Notes under the pieces: generated by a model
Database searches by the model: none
Told to the model about the DNA's origin: nothing
Seen by the model: the letters and a program-made list of their open reading frames with translations, nothing else
Position numbers and translations under genes: made by a program
In this document: piece by piece, positions 59,646 to 64,000 of the stretch
How positions within the stretch are numbered: position 1 is the first letter of the stretch
Layout of the letters: every line of letters starts with the position of its first letter
Assembly: GCA_965209065.1 (NCBI GenBank)
Contig: OZ242373.1
Location: forward strand, 248,001 to 312,000
Length of the DNA stretch: 64,000 nucleotides
Direction of reading: 5' to 3'
Origin: CBDBUR01 sp965209065
GTDB taxonomy: Bacteria; Pseudomonadota; Alphaproteobacteria; JAPOUT01; G958296285

Positions 59646-62066
59646 ATGTCCGATGAAACAGACAAATTGGTTTTAGAGCGCGAGCAGACGCTACCCGTGC
59701 TGCCCTTGCGCGATATGGTTGTTTTTCCCCACATGGTGGCGCCTTTATTTGTGGGACGGGAGAAATCTCTCAAGGCGTTGGAATATGCGGATAAAAATAA
59801 ATTGCCTTTGATGCTCGTGGCGCAGAAGGACCCGCAAAAAGATGACCCCGCCGCAGATGATATTTATTCGGTGGGTGTGTTGGCGCATGTGTTGCAGATA
59901 TTGAAATTACCTGACGGAACGGTCAAGGTTCTCGTTGAGGGAATGCACCGCGCTAAAATTGAATCTTGCGAAGAAAAAAACGACGCCTTACTGGCTGAAG
60001 TCGTCAAGCAAGATGATGTTTATAATGACAAAGAAAGTTTAGAAAGTTTAGCAAAATCTATTTTGCAACGCTTCTCCACTTACGCCGGAATGAAAAAGAA
60101 ACTAAGCGCGGAGGCGGTTGTCTCGGTTGGCGAAATAGGCGATGTGTCTCAACGCGCAGATGTGATGGCGGCTCAAATCGCCGAAAGTGTTGAAGAAAGA
60201 CAAGCGCTGATTGAAACGCTATCGGTGGTGGAGCGGCTAGAGAAAATTTATGCCCTGATGGAAAAAGATATTTCTATGATGCAACTCGAAAAGAAAATTC
60301 GCGGGCGCGTTAGAAATCAAATGGAAAAAACGCAAAAGGAATACTATCTTAACGAGCAGCTCAAGGCTATCCAAAACGAACTCGGCGAGGGCAGCGAAGG
60401 CGGCTCTGACCTCGACGCATTCGAGAAAAAAATAAAAAAGACAAAGCTTAGCAAACAAGCAAAAGAAAAAGCGCAAACCGAACTCAAAAAACTAAAGCAG
60501 ATGAATATGATGTCGGCAGAGTCGACGGTTGTGCGCAATTACTTGGACTGGTTGCTTTCTATCCCTTGGAACAATAAGCAGGGCTTGAAAAACACTCTCG
60601 CGCAAGCGCAAGAAAGCCTCACGCAGGATCACTACGGACTCGAAAAGGTTAAGGAGCGTATTATAGAATATCTCGCCGTGCAAAAACGCGCGGGCAAACT
60701 CAAAGGACCTATCCTCTGCTTGGTCGGTCCGCCTGGGGTTGGCAAGACGTCGCTCGGTAAATCTATCGCCAAAGCAACGGGGCGCGAGTTCGTTCGTATG
60801 TCTTTAGGCGGCGTGCGCGACGAAGCCGAAATTAGAGGCCATCGCCGCACTTATATTGGCTCGCAACCCGGGCGCATTATTCAATCGATGAAGCGCGCGA
60901 AGCATTCCAACCCGCTGTTCTTGCTGGACGAGATTGATAAAATAGGCGCGGATTTTCGCGGCGACCCCGCGGCTGCTTTGCTCGAGGTGCTCGACCCCGA
61001 GCAAAACGCCACCTTCGCCGACCATTACCTTGAGGTCGATTACGACTTGTCCGATGTGATGTTCATCACGACCGCCAATACGCTAGATATGCCTCCCGCA
61101 CTGCTCGATAGAATGGAGGTCATTCGTATCGCCGGCTATACCGAAGACGAGAAGGTTGAAATTGCTAAACGCCATTTGATTCCCAAAGTGCGTAAATCGC
61201 ACGGGCTCAAGGAAGAAGAGTGGCAGCTGGGCGAAGGTGTGCTGAAGTCCCTGATAAGACTTTGGACGCGCGAAGCGGGTGTGCGCTCGCTAGAGCGCGA
61301 GATAAACGCTCTTGCGCGTAAATCGGTCAAGCGTCTGCTCACAGAGGAGGGGCTAGAGAAAGTTGAAATAACGCCTAAGAACCTAACTGATATTCTTGGT
61401 GTGCCGAAGTTTATTGACGAGGAGCTTGAGAAAGACAATAGGGTTGGTGTCGTTACCGGTATGGCTTGGACGCAGTATGGCGGCGAGCTGCTGACGATTG
61501 AAGCCGCTTTCACTCACGGCAAGGGCAAGATGACTATCACTGGCAATCTGCGCGATGTGATGAAGGAATCTATTTCGGCGGCGCAAACTTTCGTGCGCTC
61601 CCATACGCTAGAGTTTGGGGTTGAGCCTTCTTTATTTGAGCGGCGCGATATTCATATTCATTTGCCCGAAGCGGCAACGCCAAAAGACGGGCCTTCGGCC
61701 GGCGTTGCTTTGGTGGCGGGGATTGTTTCTTTAGCGACCGGCATTCCGGCGCGGCGTGATGTTGCGATGACTGGCGAGATAACCTTGCGCGGACGCGTTT
61801 TGCCTATCGGCGGCTTGAAAGAGAAACTGCTTGCCGCTTTGCGCGCCGGCGTGAAGAAGGTATTAATCCCTCAAGCCAACGAGAAGGATTTACCTGATAT
61901 TCCCGAAAAAGTTCGCAAGGAGCTGGAGATTATTAAGGTGAAATATGTTGATGAAATTTTTCCTCACGTTTTAACCGAAATGCCCAAGCCGATTAAATGG
62001 ACGGAAGACAGAGAAGCCTTACCGCACACTTTGCCCTCCAGCCCTGATGCCACCACCGCGCATTAA
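59646..62066 (+). CDS. lon: ATP-dependent protease Lon
   Basis: From the ATG at 59646 the protein has 806 residues; a GTG at 59634 is possible. GAAGGAG is 13 bases before the ATG and one base before the GTG, so the start is not settled. The N-terminal domain opens VLPLRDMVVFPHMVAPLFVG. Walker A is LVGPPGVGKTSLGKSIA (about 360), and the protease part has catalytic Ser in PKDGPSAGVALVAG (about 681) and Lys in GGLKEKLLAALRAG (about 723). It degrades damaged and regulatory proteins in the cytoplasm. Confidence 0.97.
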   Translation: MSDETDKLVLEREQTLPVLPLRDMVVFPHMVAPLFVGREKSLKALEYADKNKLPLMLVAQKDPQKDDPAADDIYSVGVLAHVLQILKLPDGTVKVLVEGMHRAKIESCEEKNDALLAEVVKQDDVYNDKESLESLAKSILQRFSTYAGMKKKLSAEAVVSVGEIGDVSQRADVMAAQIAESVEERQALIETLSVVERLEKIYALMEKDISMMQLEKKIRGRVRNQMEKTQKEYYLNEQLKAIQNELGEGSEGGSDLDAFEKKIKKTKLSKQAKEKAQTELKKLKQMNMMSAESTVVRNYLDWLLSIPWNNKQGLKNTLAQAQESLTQDHYGLEKVKERIIEYLAVQKRAGKLKGPILCLVGPPGVGKTSLGKSIAKATGREFVRMSLGGVRDEAEIRGHRRTYIGSQPGRIIQSMKRAKHSNPLFLLDEIDKIGADFRGDPAAALLEVLDPEQNATFADHYLEVDYDLSDVMFITTANTLDMPPALLDRMEVIRIAGYTEDEKVEIAKRHLIPKVRKSHGLKEEEWQLGEGVLKSLIRLWTREAGVRSLEREINALARKSVKRLLTEEGLEKVEITPKNLTDILGVPKFIDEELEKDNRVGVVTGMAWTQYGGELLTIEAAFTHGKGKMTITGNLRDVMKESISAAQTFVRSHTLEFGVEPSLFERRDIHIHLPEAATPKDGPSAGVALVAGIVSLATGIPARRDVAMTGEITLRGRVLPIGGLKEKLLAALRAGVKKVLIPQANEKDLPDIPEKVRKELEIIKVKYVDEIFPHVLTEMPKPIKWTEDREALPHTLPSSPDATTAH

Positions 62067-62078
62067 AATTAACCGATA

Positions 62079-62135
62079 GCGTCTAAACGCTACGCAACTA
62101 GTTGCTACGCGGCTAGCCGCTACGCAACTAGTTGC
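62079..62135. repeat. Four consecutive 12-bp palindromes with 15-bp period
   Basis: The 12-mers begin at 62079 (GCGTCTAAACGC), 62094 (GCAACTAGTTGC), 62109 (GCGGCTAGCCGC) and 62124 (GCAACTAGTTGC), each followed by TAC except the last. Copies 2-4 are perfect palindromes with a CTAG centre; copy 1 has one imperfect pair. Arms differ between copies, yet each stays self-complementary. The last copy contains the stop codon of the alcohol dehydrogenase gene. They fill the gap between two convergent genes. Confidence 0.9.
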
Positions 62136-63264
62136 CTATGGCGTCTTCAAATATTTTCTCGTAATCTTCAGCACTCGCTTGGCGCGGGTTGGTGAAAGAA
62201 CAAATATCAGCAACCGAGTTTTCTATAATTCCCGGCGTATCCATTGTGATGCCCATCTCGCCTAAGTTGGCGGGCAAGCCAATGCGCTCATTGAGTTTAG
62301 AAATCTCGTCAGCCAAGTCGGCGTTCGCGTCTAGCCCCATCGCTTCGCGCAAGAGAGCGTATTTATCACCGACATGGTCTTTGTTAAAACGCAAGACCGC
62401 AGGCAAAATCACCGCGTTCAGCGTGCCGTGATGAAGTTTGAGCTCTTTAATGCGACCGCAAGCATGGCTCATCGCATGCACTGCGCCTAAACCTTTTTGG
62501 AAAGCCATCGCGCCTTCCGATGATGCCATCATCATATTCCAGCGCGCGTCCTTGTCGCTGCCATCGGCAACGACTTTCTCCAAAAAGCCTTGACGCACAG
62601 CTTTGCGTAGCCCGTCTAGCCCGCATGCCTCGGCAGGCGGATTGATGACCGGCGTTAGCACCGCTTCAATGCAATGGGTTACCGCGTCCATACCAGTCGC
62701 CGCAGTGAGACGCGCCGGCAAGCCGAGCGTCAGCTCAGGGTCGCATAAAGCAATTTTAGGAATCGTCAGCGGCGAAGCGAAAGTGAGCTTCCTGCCATCA
62801 CCAACGATAACAACAAAGCCGACAGAAATTTCACTGCCGGTGCCTGCGGTTGTCGGGATAGCAATGAGCGGCGGAATAGATTTAATTTTATCGCGTCCCC
62901 CTTCGGCTAAAGCATATTGTGCAAGAGGCTCTGGCTGCTTGACGAGAACGCCAACCGCTTTGCCTAAATCCATCGGCGAGCCGCCTCCCAAGCAGACAAG
63001 ACCATCGCAGCCGCTTTCGCGATAAAGCGCAAGCGCTTCCAGCACAGCTTCCTCTGTGGGGTTTTCGGGCGTGCCGTCGTAAATCTCATAGGGTATTTTG
63101 TTGCCGAGAATGTCGCGCACTTTATCCACAATGCCGACCTTAACCAGCCCCTTATCGGTGCAGATGAGCGGCTTCTTAATGCCGAGCTGCTCTAAAGTGG
63201 CGGGCAGCATTTTCACCGCGCCGTGGTCTATTTCTAGTTGATTGAGAAATCTAATCGATGCCAT
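62128..63264 (-). CDS. Iron-containing alcohol dehydrogenase
   Basis: From the ATG at 63264 the protein has 378 residues; GAGGAGG sits five bases upstream, which decides the start. Motifs are LVCLGGGSPMDLGKAVGVLV (NAD), IAIPTTAGTGSEISVGFVV, GMDAVTHCIEAVLTP and HAMSHACGRIKELKLHHGTL (metal His). It belongs to the group-III iron alcohol dehydrogenases and would interconvert an alcohol and an aldehyde with NAD(H). Its substrate is not evident. The stop TAG lies in the last palindrome of the repeat at 62079-62135. Confidence 0.93.
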   Translation of the reverse strand: MASIRFLNQLEIDHGAVKMLPATLEQLGIKKPLICTDKGLVKVGIVDKVRDILGNKIPYEIYDGTPENPTEEAVLEALALYRESGCDGLVCLGGGSPMDLGKAVGVLVKQPEPLAQYALAEGGRDKIKSIPPLIAIPTTAGTGSEISVGFVVIVGDGRKLTFASPLTIPKIALCDPELTLGLPARLTAATGMDAVTHCIEAVLTPVINPPAEACGLDGLRKAVRQGFLEKVVADGSDKDARWNMMMASSEGAMAFQKGLGAVHAMSHACGRIKELKLHHGTLNAVILPAVLRFNKDHVGDKYALLREAMGLDANADLADEISKLNERIGLPANLGEMGITMDTPGIIENSVADICSFTNPRQASAEDYEKIFEDAIGN

Positions 63265-63280
63265 AAGTCCTCCTCGACCC

Positions 63281-63318
63281 CTTGCCCTGATTATAGCACG
63301 ATAAGCAATCAGGTCAAG
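63281..63318. promoter_or_regulatory. Inverted repeat between divergent genes
   Basis: CTTGCCCTGATT (63281-63292) pairs with AATCAGGTCAAG (63307-63318) at 11 of 12 positions, with 14 bp between. It lies between the ADH ribosome site and the -10-like TATAAG (63325-63330) of the M48 gene. It could be an operator for a dimeric regulator. Confidence 0.4.
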
Positions 63319-63333
63319 ATATGCTATAAGCAG

Positions 63334-64000
63334 ATGATGACGCACTCTACTTTTTACGATAGCAAAGCAATATGGGGCAAGCCCGTTCAAGTGAGGCTTG
63401 AGGCGGGATACATAAAAATTTATAACGAAGCAGGAGACTTAGAGGCACGATGGCAAGCCGATAGGCTCTCGCGCATCAAAGCCAAAGAGGCGGAAGGCGA
63501 GTTTTGCCTCACATTAGGCGGCAGCGCGCGGCTTATTCTGCGCGACAAGGCTCTACAAGAAAAACTACAGGAAGGGACACAGCCCTATTCGAGACTGCGG
63601 GAGGATAAAAAAATTATCTTTTATACGCTATTGGGTGTGGTCGGCGGGTGGTTGTTTTTTTTCCAAATCATTCCTTTATTGTCGAACCCTATCGTGTGGT
63701 TGATTCCTCAGAGCTTTGATGTGGAAATCGGGGCGCAGGCTTACGAGTCGATAATAGAAAGCAAACAGCAATGTAATAACAAACGAGGCATGGCTGCTTT
63801 GGATAAGTTGAAAAGCAAAATTTTAGACAAGGAGCTGGCGCAGGGCATTACAATCGCGGTGGTTGAGGGTAAGGAGGAGAATGCTTTTGCCTTGCCGGGC
63901 GGGCATATTATTATATTGAGCGGTCTTTTGGATAGAGCGCGGCAATCGGCGATGTTGGAAGCCATATTGGCGCACGAGGTGGGACATATTGAACATCGCC
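63334..64000 (+). CDS. M48-family zinc metallopeptidase (cut by window edge)
   Basis: The frame opens at ATG-ATG (63334/63337) and runs off the right edge after 222 codons. The N-terminal 90 residues form a small beta-rich domain (VQVRLEAGYIKIYNEAGDLE). One membrane segment follows (IIFYTLLGVVGGWLFFFQII), then the catalytic domain with NAFALPGGHIIILSGLLDRA and the zinc motif AHEVGHIEHR at the very end. This is an Oma1/BepA-like plan: a membrane-anchored protease that would act on envelope proteins. A TATAAG -10 is six bases before the second ATG and no ribosome site is visible, so it may be leaderless. Confidence 0.88.
   Translation, partial: MMTHSTFYDSKAIWGKPVQVRLEAGYIKIYNEAGDLEARWQADRLSRIKAKEAEGEFCLTLGGSARLILRDKALQEKLQEGTQPYSRLREDKKIIFYTLLGVVGGWLFFFQIIPLLSNPIVWLIPQSFDVEIGAQAYESIIESKQQCNNKRGMAALDKLKSKILDKELAQGITIAVVEGKEENAFALPGGHIIILSGLLDRARQSAMLEAILAHEVGHIEHR

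Noticed and set aside
59474..59773. 100-codon N-terminal extension of PyrB
   Set aside because: It overlaps the lon start on the other strand and the length beyond 311 residues is atypical. A TACAAT -10 box sits nine bases before the ATG at 59473.
62079..62135. CRISPR array
   Set aside because: Units are palindromes separated by only three constant bases (TAC). There are no unique spacers and no cas genes.
1..64000. tRNA or rRNA genes
   Set aside because: Reading through the intergenic regions gave no cloverleaf or rRNA segment. Almost all space is coding and no gap is long enough for rRNA.

Overview
The window comes from the chromosome of an alphaproteobacterium of moderate GC content; I cannot name the genus. 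The evidence is the gene order: acpP-fabF-mltG-gmk, a complete nuoA-N operon running on into birA, an RNase J gene, methylmalonyl-CoA epimerase and a DUF1467-type membrane protein, and pyrB-pyrC-plsY-dprA-topA ahead of rpmG. These are typical alphaproteobacterial arrangements, and the type-2 ArgC and paired acyl-CoA dehydrogenases fit.

Layout. 1-3.7 kb: envelope glycan genes (an edge-truncated GT4 enzyme, a triple-domain GT2 protein and a small GT8-like enzyme). 3.7-11.3 kb: two tandem secreted proteins with a filamentous-haemagglutinin (TPS) N-terminus, produced by a duplication that also copied the promoter and the tail of the upstream gene. 11.4-19.4 kb: rmuC diverging from a glycerophosphodiesterase gene, then an ABC exporter, two acyl-CoA dehydrogenases, argC and an alpha/beta hydrolase on the minus strand. 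19.5-25.3 kb: a discrete 5.8-kb transposon with 23-bp terminal inverted repeats and an 8-bp target duplication. It carries an IS1595-like transposase, a type III restriction-modification pair (res, mod) and a 51-residue AT-hook-like peptide, all in one operon. 25.3-46.6 kb: fatty-acid and cell-wall genes, respiratory complex I, then birA, RNase J and mce. 46.6-63.3 kb: aldehyde dehydrogenase, rpmG, a type IIG restriction enzyme overlapping topA, repeats upstream of topA, two accessory membrane proteins, dprA, plsY, a dihydroorotase homologue without metal ligands, pyrB, lon and an iron alcohol dehydrogenase. A truncated M48 peptidase gene closes the window.

Core genes work in respiration (nuo), lipid and envelope synthesis (acpP, fabF, plsY, mltG), pyrimidine and arginine synthesis (pyrB, argC), RNA and protein turnover (RNase J, lon), and DNA topology and uptake (topA, dprA). 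Accessory DNA sits in three places: the TPS duplication, the restriction-modification transposon between two divergent promoters upstream of acpP, and both sides of topA. Several genes appear to be leaderless, with a -10 box 5-7 bases before the ATG. The strongest unusual signals are the transposon-borne type III system, four 15-bp-spaced palindromes at the lon/ADH junction, and the tandem inverted-repeat elements upstream of topA.
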